Below, one piece after another: positions 14,084-20,237 of a DNA stretch of 20,297 nucleotides. A program made the translations under genes and the position numbers. Numbering within the stretch: position 1 is the stretch's first letter; the number at the start of each line of letters is the position of its first letter. Under the pieces are notes generated by a model. That model saw only the letters and a program-made list of their open reading frames with translations. It did no database searches and was not told the origin of the DNA. This DNA comes from a virus: positions 1 to 20,297 of the IMG/VR virus record IMGVR_UViG_3300021479_000209; one strand, 5' to 3'.

Positions 14084-15519
14084 CAGGCGGCCCTCCGGAC
14101 GTCGGGCACGTCCTCGCCCGGCGGGCGATAGAGCTCGGAGCGCTGGCGCGCGCGCTCGATAAGGCGATCCTGCCGATCCTTGAGCTCGGTGATCTGGCGG
14201 ACCCGCGCCTGATACCCCTCGACGCTCGGGGCATCGCCCTTGAGCGCGCGCACGGGGATCCCGTAGCGGACCATCATTTCGTCGATGTCCACTTCGCGGC
14301 CGTACTTCGCGAGGAGCTCCTGGACCTTGGCGATCGCCTCGGCGGCCGCGCCCATCGATTCGGCCTCCGCCTTGAGATCCTTGGGGCGCCGCGAGTCGTA
14401 TTCCACGATCGCGCCCGTCTGGATCGCGTCGACGCCCCAACGCGATCCGATGAGCGCGGGCAAGGCCTGGCAATTCACCGTGTGCGCGAGGTTGTGCGCG
14501 GCGCGCGTGATCTTGTCCCCGCGGATCAGGCGATGAATGTCCGAGTTTTGGAAGCCGGCGCCGCCGTCGACGGTGACCACCTGGCCGCAGATGGCGATCG
14601 CGGCCTCGCGGTCGCTCGTGTCGATGTCCTGCTGAAAGACCTGGTAGCCCTCGCCCTTGGATTCGAGCAGGCCCACGTCCCAGCCGGCGGGGAGCTCAAA
14701 CACGGTATTCACGCCCCACGCCATGAGCCGCGCGAGCATGCCCATGCGGTCGGGCTCGCTCGCGCCCGCCGGCGCCTTGGAGTAGCGCGCGGCGTTCGCG
14801 AGCTTCATTCCGTAGTTTGCGCGATGCAGGATGGCATGTTCCTTGTTGACGTACGCGCGTCCGAGGCACAGCCAATTTGCAGCCATCCACGGGGCGACGC
14901 GCGCCCGCGAGTGAAGGATCCAGCGGCCGTCCCCGGGAGTGATCGGGAGCGTCGCTGCGACGCTGTTGTAGTACCATCGGTTCTCCTGCCACCGGTAGCG
15001 CAGGAACTCCGGCTCGAGCCGGATCATGATGGGAAAGTCGCGCCCCTCGACGGGCACGAGCTCGGCGACCGAAACGCCGATCTTCTCCTCGTCGTCCAGC
15101 ATGAGCTCGAGCTCGGACGGGGGGAGCATGTCGTCGTAGACGGAGCGCGAGCCGTTGCGCGCCTCGAGCGCCTCGATCTGGTCGAGGGGCCCATAGAACT
15201 TGCGCGGGAGCGCGACAACGCCCGAGGTCAGCGTGGACATGAGCCCCGAGATCGTGCCGTCGCGGCGCATCGCGCGGGCGAGCCGCGCAATGATCTCGAT
15301 GTTGCCGCTATCCGCGTTCGATTGCGCGACCTCGAGGTCCGCGAGATACCATCGAAGCTTGGTGAGCGGAATGGGGACGAGCTGCCCGCCCATCGCCTCG
15401 CGGATCCGCTTGACCACCGGGTCGTCGAGGTCCAGGCCGCGCGCCGGCGCCTGGTCGTACGCGCTCACCCCGAGCAGCGCGGACCGCAGCTTGTCGCGGA
15501 GGACGTCGCGGAGACCCAC
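14083..15519 (-). CDS. Portal protein (DUF935 / Mu gp29-like)
   Basis: The protein is 478 residues. It forms the ring at the packaging vertex to which the terminase docks. N-terminal helical and strand elements are followed by KLRWYLADLEVAQSNADSG and LSTLTSGVV. The segments FLRYRWQENRWYYNS (near 172-186) and RAYVNKEHAILHRANYGMKL match the DUF935-type 'G......w......k.......w...ae.fG' core. The C-terminal region is long helical, charged (QARVRQITELKDRQDRLIER). The best start is GTG at 15519; only a weak CCGGAT lies before it. An internal ATG at codon 43 has no better site. It overlaps the protease start by TGATG. Note that the gene immediately upstream in the genome (61-aa HTH) lies on the other strand, so this gene either needs its own promoter or is read by transcripts crossing that unit. 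Confidence 0.85.
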   Translation of the reverse strand: MGLRDVLRDKLRSALLGVSAYDQAPARGLDLDDPVVKRIREAMGGQLVPIPLTKLRWYLADLEVAQSNADSGNIEIIARLARAMRRDGTISGLMSTLTSGVVALPRKFYGPLDQIEALEARNGSRSVYDDMLPPSELELMLDDEEKIGVSVAELVPVEGRDFPIMIRLEPEFLRYRWQENRWYYNSVAATLPITPGDGRWILHSRARVAPWMAANWLCLGRAYVNKEHAILHRANYGMKLANAARYSKAPAGASEPDRMGMLARLMAWGVNTVFELPAGWDVGLLESKGEGYQVFQQDIDTSDREAAIAICGQVVTVDGGAGFQNSDIHRLIRGDKITRAAHNLAHTVNCQALPALIGSRWGVDAIQTGAIVEYDSRRPKDLKAEAESMGAAAEAIAKVQELLAKYGREVDIDEMMVRYGIPVRALKGDAPSVEGYQARVRQITELKDRQDRLIERARQRSELYRPPGEDVPDVRRAA

Positions 15520-15610
15520 TACCGATCCGGATACGAGGTCCCCCCGCCGGGGAGCCAGGACAACGCGCGGCAGTCCCCGGTTTTCCCCAACGCTGCTACG
15601 CTAGGGATTC
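15520..15610. promoter_or_regulatory. Divergent intergenic region between portal and + strand HTH gene
   Basis: These 91 bases separate the GTG of the portal from the ATG of the HTH gene and must hold any promoter for either. On the + strand, TGC-TACGCT at 15594-15602 could be an extended -10 element, but no convincing -35 is seen. No good - strand promoter stands out. It contains the inverted repeat described next. Confidence 0.45.
15547..15580. repeat. 7-bp inverted repeat in the divergent region, possible operator
   Basis: CCGGGGA at 15547-15553 is followed after 20 bases by its exact reverse complement TCCCCGG at 15574-15580. The arms are too far apart for a strong hairpin with so short a stem and have no T-tail, so two half-sites of an operator are more likely. 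A smaller palindrome CCCCG-C-CGGGG at 15542-15552 overlaps the first arm. Confidence 0.5.
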
Positions 15611-15796
15611 ATGGGCGCACCCACACGGATCAAGAATGCCACCGTCTTGCGGCTCGCGGCCGAGTCGAACCGCGACCCGCGCACCGTGCGTCGGGCGATC
15701 GCCGGCGACCCCAAGGTGAGCGAGAACAGCCGCGAGGCCATCATCAAGGCGGCCGCCCAGCTCGGGGTCGAGCTTCCTGACCCCACGAAGCCCTAA
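15611..15796 (+). CDS. Mini LacI-type HTH DNA-binding protein (reverse-oriented)
   Basis: This is the only believable + strand gene. It encodes 61 residues, almost entirely one DNA-binding domain: TVLRLAAESNRDPRTVRRAI (residues 11-30), then PKVSENSREAIIKAAAQLGV (34-53). This is the layout of a LacI-type helix-turn-helix with the 'RVS..tR..I..AA..LG' third helix, and the sensor domain is absent. AGGGA lies just before the ATG with a short spacer. It ends shortly before a strong terminator. The opposite-strand frame across the same bases reads as Ala/Arg/Ser-rich shadow and lacks motifs. It probably represses or activates a nearby promoter, possibly its own or the portal's, through the inverted repeat (inference). 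Confidence 0.78.
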   Translation: MGAPTRIKNATVLRLAAESNRDPRTVRRAIAGDPKVSENSREAIIKAAAQLGVELPDPTKP

Positions 15797-15801
15797 ACAC
15801 T

Positions 15802-15844
15802 GGGGCCCGGCCCACCCCGCGGAGTGAACCGGGCCCCTCTTCTT
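15802..15844 (+). terminator. Rho-independent terminator of the HTH gene
   Basis: The arm GGGGCCCGG (15802-15810) pairs perfectly with CCGGGCCCC (15829-15837) across an 18-base loop, followed by TCTTCTT. It starts six bases after the HTH stop codon. Read on the - strand, the stem has only AGTGTTT after it, so it should act mainly on + strand transcripts. Confidence 0.8.
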
Positions 15845-15852
15845 GGGTATTC

Positions 15853-16206
15853 TTATTCGCTCGAGCGCGGGCCCCTCGAGGGGCGCGGCGAGGGTGACAC
15901 GGGGTCGGCCTTCGGGGCGGGCGGGGAGTCGTCCTTGGTCTGCTCGGTGGGCGGGGTGTCCGTCGGCGCGGCACCGGGCGGGGTCACCATTGGGGCCTGG
16001 TCGGCCTCCTTGGGCACGCCTGGCGCGAAAAACTTCACGGCGAAGTCCCGGCCGACGGCGATCGCGCGCGACACGGCGTCGCCATCCGAGATCGGGAGCG
16101 TGCGCCCGTGGACATCGGTCTCCGTGTGGCCCAGCAATTCGCCGAGGGCATCGCGGGCGATGGCGAGGGCAAGATGATCTCGATCGGACTGGCTGGGGTC
16201 GGTCAT
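15853..16206 (-). CDS. Small protein with Pro-rich disordered tail, between terminase and HTH unit
   Basis: The gene encodes 117 residues from ATG 16206, seventeen bases after the terminase stop. The ribosome site is weak. Residues 1-68 are ordinary alpha-type sequence (DHLALAIARDALGELLGHTE, then DAVSRAIAVGRDFAVKFFAP). Residues 70-117 are Pro/Thr/Ser-rich and probably disordered (PTDTPPTEQTKDDSPPAPKA). It stops 16 bases before the terminator tail of the convergent HTH gene. Position between terminase and portal suggests a packaging or head accessory role, but nothing in the sequence shows one. I do not recognise the family. Confidence 0.7.
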   Translation of the reverse strand: MTDPSQSDRDHLALAIARDALGELLGHTETDVHGRTLPISDGDAVSRAIAVGRDFAVKFFAPGVPKEADQAPMVTPPGAAPTDTPPTEQTKDDSPPAPKADPVSPSPRPSRGPRSSE

Positions 16207-16223
16207 GGTGCGCCCAGCATACC

Positions 16224-17906
16224 TCAGGACGCGCGGCGGCCGCCATAGGGCGAAACCTGGCCCCCGTAGGGGTCCACCTGGCCCGCGTACGGGTCGACCG
16301 TCGCGGGCCGCGGGCTTGCAGACGTCTGCACGTCGCTCGAGCGCGCGCCGCCTCGCAGATCAGGCGGGACCCACGCGGCGAGCGCGAACGCGTCGCCCCC
16401 GTCCGAGGAGCGTCCGAGCTGCGCGCGGATCTCGCTCTTGGGCTCGAGCTCGGAGCGCCCGCCCTCGACGGGACGCCAGCGATAGGCCACCAGATCCCCC
16501 TGGAGCTTGACGTCCGTCGGAATGCACCCGCCCTCTTTCACCCACTGCGCGAGACCCGCAAAGAGGAGATCGCGATAGTAGCGATAGGCCTCGGCGAGCT
16601 TGCCTTTCGGGGGCGGGTTGCCCGCGTGGAACTCCTGGAGCCGGAACGCGCGCGCCTGCGCCTCGCCCTGCGCGCGGTACGCCCGGAACGTGTGCACCCA
16701 ACGCGTCGCGATCTCGCCGTCCGCGTCGAGCGTCACCACCGGGAGGTTGCCGTCCTCGAGGTCCTCGCGGGTCCGGTGCTTGTTGAGGAGCTCCCACGCC
16801 TGGAGCAGGCCCCCGTCCTCCGAGATGCTCCGGTGGCGCACGATCTCGAGCCACGCGTCGCCACGGAGCAGCACGAAGACCGTCTCGTCGCCCTCGAGGC
16901 CGGCGCCGGCGATATCGATCCCGAGGCGAAGGCGTCCAACGCGCGAGCACTTCGCCAGCCTGTCCGGATGGCTCGCCGCCTTGACGACCTCCCACGGAAA
17001 GAGCTGGCCCTGGGAGGCCTTCGGAAAGCGCCCCTCGACGTCCGAGGTCCAGAGGATCGAGCCTCGTCCCCACGCGCGATCGCGCTCCTCGAGCCAGAGA
17101 CGGCTCGCCAGGCCAGGGAAGACCTCGCGCCCCTCGAGGACGTTCGGGCTCTCCTCGCTCGAACAGACGATCCGCCGATAGAGATCCATCTCTTCGTGAA
17201 ACGCCCGATAGAAAAACCCGTACGGCTTGGTGGGGTTCGAGGTCAGCACCGTATGACAGTCGAACGCGGCGAGGTTGCCCACGACCGCGGCGAAGTAGGC
17301 CTCTTTGACGTCCGAGGCCTCATCGATGAGCGCGAGGATCTTGTGGCCGGAGAACCCGCGGAGCTGGCCTGCATTCGTGGCCGTCTTTCCGAAGATATGG
17401 CGGAAGTCGGGCGCCCGGACGCCTGTTCGCGCTTGGGTTCCGACGTTGCCCGTCAGGATTTGGGAGTGTCGACACGGCGCCGGCGCCTCCGGGTCGTCGC
17501 GCTTGCACTCGACGCACTTCCCGCTCTCCGCGATGAGCTGGCGGATCTGTAGGTACAGGATCCCGTCGAGCTGCGCATAGCTCGGCGCGAGCATGAAGAC
17601 TTTCGCGCCCGGAAACGACGCGTACCACCAGAGGGCCGCGACCGCGACGGCGAAGTCCTTTCCGATCTTGCGGCCGCCGGCGGCCGCCACGTGACGGTTG
17701 TCGCGGATGGCCTCGAGGAACTCCGTCTGGAAGCGCCAGAGGCAGACGCCCAGGACGAAGTGTGCAAACCCTACCGGATCGGTTTGCCAACGGGGCGACG
17801 GCCAGGCCTTCGCGACGTGGCGATCATGCACGAGCCGCAGACGCGCCCCGAGCTCGGCAAACGGGTTTGCCCCTCGAGGGCGGAATGCGCGCGCTTCACC
17901 TGGCAA
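16224..17906 (-). CDS. Terminase large subunit
   Basis: This 560-residue ATPase/nuclease drives DNA packaging. The ATPase domain shows GGRKIGKD (residues 77-84) as Walker A, ILALIDEA (190-197) as Walker B with D195/E196, and TSNP (222-225) as the coupling motif. The RuvC-like nuclease domain shows GIDIAG with D331, VTLDAD with D394 or D396, and SSDGGDAFA with D505. A pair of Cys at 131/134 plus C145/H147 forms a loop insertion after the ATPase helix. The last residues are three imperfect (D/S)PY(G/A)GQV repeats. The start is TTG at 17906 with GAGG about eight bases upstream. No ATG in frame is better. The Asp after the Walker lysine is unusual, as Thr or Ser is usual. Confidence 0.93.
   Translation of the reverse strand: MPGEARAFRPRGANPFAELGARLRLVHDRHVAKAWPSPRWQTDPVGFAHFVLGVCLWRFQTEFLEAIRDNRHVAAAGGRKIGKDFAVAVAALWWYASFPGAKVFMLAPSYAQLDGILYLQIRQLIAESGKCVECKRDDPEAPAPCRHSQILTGNVGTQARTGVRAPDFRHIFGKTATNAGQLRGFSGHKILALIDEASDVKEAYFAAVVGNLAAFDCHTVLTSNPTKPYGFFYRAFHEEMDLYRRIVCSSEESPNVLEGREVFPGLASRLWLEERDRAWGRGSILWTSDVEGRFPKASQGQLFPWEVVKAASHPDRLAKCSRVGRLRLGIDIAGAGLEGDETVFVLLRGDAWLEIVRHRSISEDGGLLQAWELLNKHRTREDLEDGNLPVVTLDADGEIATRWVHTFRAYRAQGEAQARAFRLQEFHAGNPPPKGKLAEAYRYYRDLLFAGLAQWVKEGGCIPTDVKLQGDLVAYRWRPVEGGRSELEPKSEIRAQLGRSSDGGDAFALAAWVPPDLRGGARSSDVQTSASPRPATVDPYAGQVDPYGGQVSPYGGRRAS
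16239..16295 (-). repeat. Three tandem heptad-type repeats at the terminase C-terminus
   Basis: The coding strand carries three near copies of a 21-base unit coding DPYAGQV, DPYGGQV and SPYGG. The repeat is in frame and ends four codons before the stop. It looks like slippage-expanded flexible tail sequence. Confidence 0.7.
16317..16330. repeat. 14-bp perfect palindrome, copy 2
   Basis: TGCAGACGTCTGCA, identical to 2530-2543, again in frame so that the - strand codes VQTSA near the end of the terminase gene, using the low-frequency codons TCT and GCA. Confidence 0.8.
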
Positions 17907-17916
17907 GCGGCCCGCC

Positions 17917-18300
17917 TCATCGCGTGAGGCGAGCTCGCCGCGGGGGGATCGCGAGACGCGGGAAGTCGTTTGTATAGTGATCGGGCTCCTCGGGGCGGAG
18001 CATCCGGCACCCGGGGATCACTTCGCACATGCCCTCGTAGACCCCATCGGCCGCGTCCTCATCGAGGAAAAACCCGCGCTTCTCAAAGGCGCGCTTCAAG
18101 CCCTTCGTGACGAGCTTGATCGTGTCGCGCTGGGTGAGAAAGAGGAGCTCGGGGAACGCGGCCGCCTTCGATCGCAACACCCGGATCGCGACCTCGCGCG
18201 CCTGGGCTCGTCCGATCGGCCGCATCCCCGCGGGCATGGTGACCGTGGATCCGGGGTTCGTCTCATGGTCGTTTCCGGCCTGGAGGTTCGATTCGCTCAT
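17917..18300 (-). CDS. Unknown protein directly before terminase
   Basis: The protein is 127 residues when started at ATG 18300, which has AGGG nine bases upstream. The longer frame upstream begins with Arg/Pro shadow-like residues. Residues 1-30 are polar and likely flexible. A helical core follows (AREVAIRVLRSKAAAFPELL, TIKLVTKGLKRAFEKRGFFL), then an acidic stretch DEDAADGVYEGMCEVIPGC. The stop lies ten bases before the TTG of the terminase. Its place immediately upstream of TerL would fit a small terminase, but it lacks a recognisable HTH, and the XRE-type gene at 19283 is an alternative candidate. Function is left open. Confidence 0.75.
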   Translation of the reverse strand: MSESNLQAGNDHETNPGSTVTMPAGMRPIGRAQAREVAIRVLRSKAAAFPELLFLTQRDTIKLVTKGLKRAFEKRGFFLDEDAADGVYEGMCEVIPGCRMLRPEEPDHYTNDFPRLAIPPRRARLTR

Positions 18301-18334
18301 GGCAATAACCCTAGCTGACCGGCGCGGTGTGCTT

Positions 18335-18547
18335 CTAGGGCCCACGCGGCCGAGCCCACCGGACCACCTGAGCGCAGCTCGAACAGCGGGCCTCCGGGCT
18401 CGGCTTGGCGGTTGTCATGTGCTGCTCGCCGCAGTCCTCGCACTGGACGCGCCACACGGGCCACATGCCGGCCCGCCAGTTCGCTGGGCGGACGATCCCG
18501 AGATCGATCAAGGTTCGTGCAATTTGTACCGTTCTCCGGTCCCGCAC
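18335..18547 (-). CDS. Small zinc-ribbon protein
   Basis: The protein has 70 residues with C36-x2-C39 and C55-x2-C58, a classic zinc ribbon with a 15-residue loop. A basic, helical N-terminus (RRTVQIARTLIDLGIV) and an aromatic WRAGMWPVWRV precede it. GTG at 18547 has AGGGGA eight bases upstream, although it overlaps the sigma4 gene by 40 bases. TTG at 18511 in a TTGA overlap with that gene's stop is the alternative start and would give 58 residues. Its size and Cys layout recall Com-type small regulators of Mu, but no mom-like gene is visible and I do not claim homology. It may bind nucleic acid. Confidence 0.72.
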   Translation of the reverse strand: MRDRRTVQIARTLIDLGIVRPANWRAGMWPVWRVQCEDCGEQHMTTAKPSPEARCSSCAQVVRWARPRGP

Positions 18548-18954
18548 AAGTCGTTCCCCTGGTCGACCAGATCCGGGCCCATCTTGGCCAGCGCGGACGC
18601 CTGCAGCTGGCGCACCCGCTCGCGCGTCACCCCGAGGATCTCCCCGACCTCCTCCAGCGTGTGCGGCGTCTCCGCGAGGTCGAGGGAGCAGGTATGCGCC
18701 AGCTCATCGAGCTCGGCATGGCCGTACCGGTACGAAAGGTTTCCGCTGCGCTCTTGGACCTCGAGGAAGAGATGGTGCCTACACCCGACGAACGGACAGG
18801 GGCGCCGCCCGTCGACGCAATCGGCGCGCGTCTGCGGTCGCTCGAACGTCTCCGGGTATTCCGAGCCCATAAGGAACACCCGACGCTTTGCGCCCCGGAG
18901 GTTTTCGCCCTTCGAAAGGCGCGGGCCTCGATGGCCTCCTCTCACGCGGGGCAT
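18508..18954 (-). CDS. Orphan sigma-70 region 4-like DNA-binding protein
   Basis: The protein has 148 residues from ATG 18954, which overlaps the previous gene by 13 bases. Starts at codon 29 (18870) or the nearby GTG are possible but have no better ribosome site. Residues 98-125 (HTLEEVGEILGVTRERVRQ followed by LQASALAKM) are a clear region 4.2 helix-turn-helix that in sigma factors binds the -35 element. No region 2 is present. Before it, residues 44-63 carry RADCVDGRRPCPFVGCRHHL, with three Cys and two His that could bind metal; I have a memory of this segment in similar orphan proteins of Myxococcota. It probably adjusts host RNA polymerase for phage transcription (inference). Confidence 0.8.
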   Translation of the reverse strand: MPRVRGGHRGPRLSKGENLRGAKRRVFLMGSEYPETFERPQTRADCVDGRRPCPFVGCRHHLFLEVQERSGNLSYRYGHAELDELAHTCSLDLAETPHTLEEVGEILGVTRERVRQLQASALAKMGPDLVDQGNDLCGTGERYKLHEP

Positions 18955-19286
18955 GAGCCCGGGGTCCCGTCCTCGTCGCCATCGCACAGGCACGGGCCCG
19001 CATGGCCCGGCCACCGGTTGCACCACCCGCCACACTCCAGGCTCTTGTTGCAGCACATCGTCCGTCGCTCGCGATCGAGAAGGCTCTCTGTCCTGAGTTT
19101 CTCACGGTAGAAGACCAGCCAAAGCGACGACCCGTGCGTGACAAGCGAGAGGGCACCGGCCGCGACCAAGGTCCGGATCGGGAGACCGCTCTCCAGGAGA
19201 GAGAGGAGCTCAGGGGACACTGTCGAGGCCGGCCACTTGGACGTGAGCTCCCATGAGCGCTGGTCCTCTATGTCCTTACCGATCAT
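18942..19286 (-). CDS. Small protein with hydrophobic segment and Cys-rich C-terminus
   Basis: The 114-residue protein starts in an ATGA overlap with the XRE-type gene. Residues 38-60 are mostly hydrophobic (LVAAGALSLVTHGSSLWLVF) and may be one membrane helix, followed by a basic REKLRTESLLDRERR. The last 38 residues hold seven Cys (C78, C79, C85, C89, C99, C101, C112) and a GHAGPC element of the kind seen in small metal-binding phage proteins. Sequence upstream in this frame is a shadow of the XRE-type gene. No function can be assigned. A small membrane-anchored metal or disulfide protein is a reasonable description. Confidence 0.66.
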   Translation of the reverse strand: MIGKDIEDQRSWELTSKWPASTVSPELLSLLESGLPIRTLVAAGALSLVTHGSSLWLVFYREKLRTESLLDRERRTMCCNKSLECGGWCNRWPGHAGPCLCDGDEDGTPGSCPA

Positions 19287-19849
19287 CGGGCCCCGTACTC
19301 CTCGAATGCCGCCGCGACCGCCGCAACGGCCTCGGGATAGGGTTCTAGCGTCTTCGTGAGGAGCTCGAGGATCTCGCGCCACACCCGCGACCGGACGAGC
19401 GCCGGCCAGGTGATTTCCGTCTGGCCCGTCACCGACGCGAGGAGCTTGCCCTGGGTCGCGATGCTGTTGGCCAGGTGGCGGATCTCCGACGGCGGGCAAT
19501 CGGCCATCCGACCGCGCAGGACTCGGAGCGTCTCCACGACGATCGCTTTGACGTCCTCCGTGGCATCCGCAAGCGGGGGACGAGCGGCCGCCGGAGGTGC
19601 GGCGAGAGCGCTCGCGGCCGCCACCGTCATCTCCTGGAGCGCCCTCGAGCTCGGCTCCACCGGAGGCCAGGTCCACCCCGGGACCGCCTTGGCGACGGCA
19701 AGGAAGTGCGCCGAGGCCAGGGGCCGCTCGCCCTGCTCCACCTGGACGATCATCGAGGGCGCGACCTCGAGGGCCCGAGCGAGCGCTCGGACGCCCACCC
19801 CCGCGGCGAGACGGCACGCGCGGAGATGGGCGCCGAAATCAGAGGGCAT
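19283..19849 (-). CDS. XRE-type HTH protein, candidate small terminase or regulator
   Basis: The protein is 188 residues from ATG 19849, four bases after the lipoprotein stop. A longer frame upstream overlaps that gene and is Arg/Ser-rich, so I reject it. Residues 5-55 are an XRE-like HTH (LRACRLAAGVGVRALARALE then VAPSMIVQVEQGERPLASAH). An Ala/Pro-rich linker follows. The C-terminal 70 residues (IRHLANSIATQGKLLASVTG, then SRVWREILELLTKTLEPYPE) resemble the helical end of some phage proteins encoded before the large terminase. So it may be the small terminase that recognises phage DNA, or a regulator. Choosing between these is not possible from the sequence. Confidence 0.78.
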   Translation of the reverse strand: MPSDFGAHLRACRLAAGVGVRALARALEVAPSMIVQVEQGERPLASAHFLAVAKAVPGWTWPPVEPSSRALQEMTVAAASALAAPPAAARPPLADATEDVKAIVVETLRVLRGRMADCPPSEIRHLANSIATQGKLLASVTGQTEITWPALVRSRVWREILELLTKTLEPYPEAVAAVAAAFEEYGAR

Positions 19850-19853
19850 CGGG

Positions 19854-20237
19854 TCACGGCGAAATGAAGGTGACCGATTCGTATTCGCCCGGTGGGCATG
19901 TGATCGCGACCCACCCGTCGCGCACGCTGGGCGCGTGCACCTGGGCGCCATAGCCCGCATCGACCAGGGGTCCAGGCGCTCCAGGCGCGAAGGTGACGAG
20001 CGCGACCACACGAGCGAGATCCTGGGCGCTCTTGCCAGGGTACGCGTGTGCCGCATAGGTGCCCCCGCCCTGGTCGCAATGCTCGATCGCCGCGACCGAG
20101 GAGGACGACGTCGAGCCGCTGACCGTCTGCGCTGCTGCCGTGTGCTCGGAGCTGCTCGGGCCCGAGGCCGCGAGCTCTGCGCCGCTCGTGGCGCATGCGG
20201 TCAAGAGGACGGCGAGGGCGATGCGGATTCTGTTCAT
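19854..20237 (-). CDS. Small secreted lipoprotein, possible outer-membrane spanin
   Basis: The protein has 127 residues and opens with a lipoprotein signal: MNRIRIALAVLLTACATSG, with LTAC as lipobox and Cys15 as the lipid-bearing residue. The next 35 residues are Ser/Ala-rich and look like a flexible tether. The body has two further Cys (54 and about 115) that could pair. ATG 20237 has AAAAGG seven bases upstream and overlaps the preceding frame by ATGA. Between regulators and terminase is where Mu-like phages keep lysis genes, so an o-spanin-like or lysis role is possible. It is larger than typical Rz1, and a surface-modifying lipoprotein is an equal alternative. Confidence 0.72.
   Translation of the reverse strand: MNRIRIALAVLLTACATSGAELAASGPSSSEHTAAAQTVSGSTSSSSVAAIEHCDQGGGTYAAHAYPGKSAQDLARVVALVTFAPGAPGPLVDAGYGAQVHAPSVRDGWVAITCPPGEYESVTFISP

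Noticed and set aside
14084-14473. N-terminal extension of the protease frame
   Set aside because: It overlaps the portal gene and is Arg/Gly-rich; the TGATG overlap with a strong ribosome site marks the true start at 14083.
15601-15786. 61-codon - strand frame opposite the HTH gene
   Set aside because: Ala/Ser/Arg-rich with no motif, whereas the + strand frame forms a coherent HTH with a terminator directly downstream.
15802-15837. Terminator as stop for the - strand operon too
   Set aside because: The stem is symmetrical but on the - strand it is followed by AGTGTTTAGG, a poor U-tract; some effect cannot be excluded.
15843-17552. Long + strand open frame of about 569 codons
   Set aside because: Antisense to the terminase, whose ATPase and nuclease motifs are clear on the - strand.
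18335-18547. Mu Com homologue
   Set aside because: Size and two CxxC pairs are similar, but this layout is shared by many zinc ribbons and no mom-like gene is visible.
19850-20056. N-terminal extension of the XRE-type protein
   Set aside because: It overlaps the lipoprotein gene and reads Arg/Ser/Pro-rich; the HTH begins right after the internal ATG.
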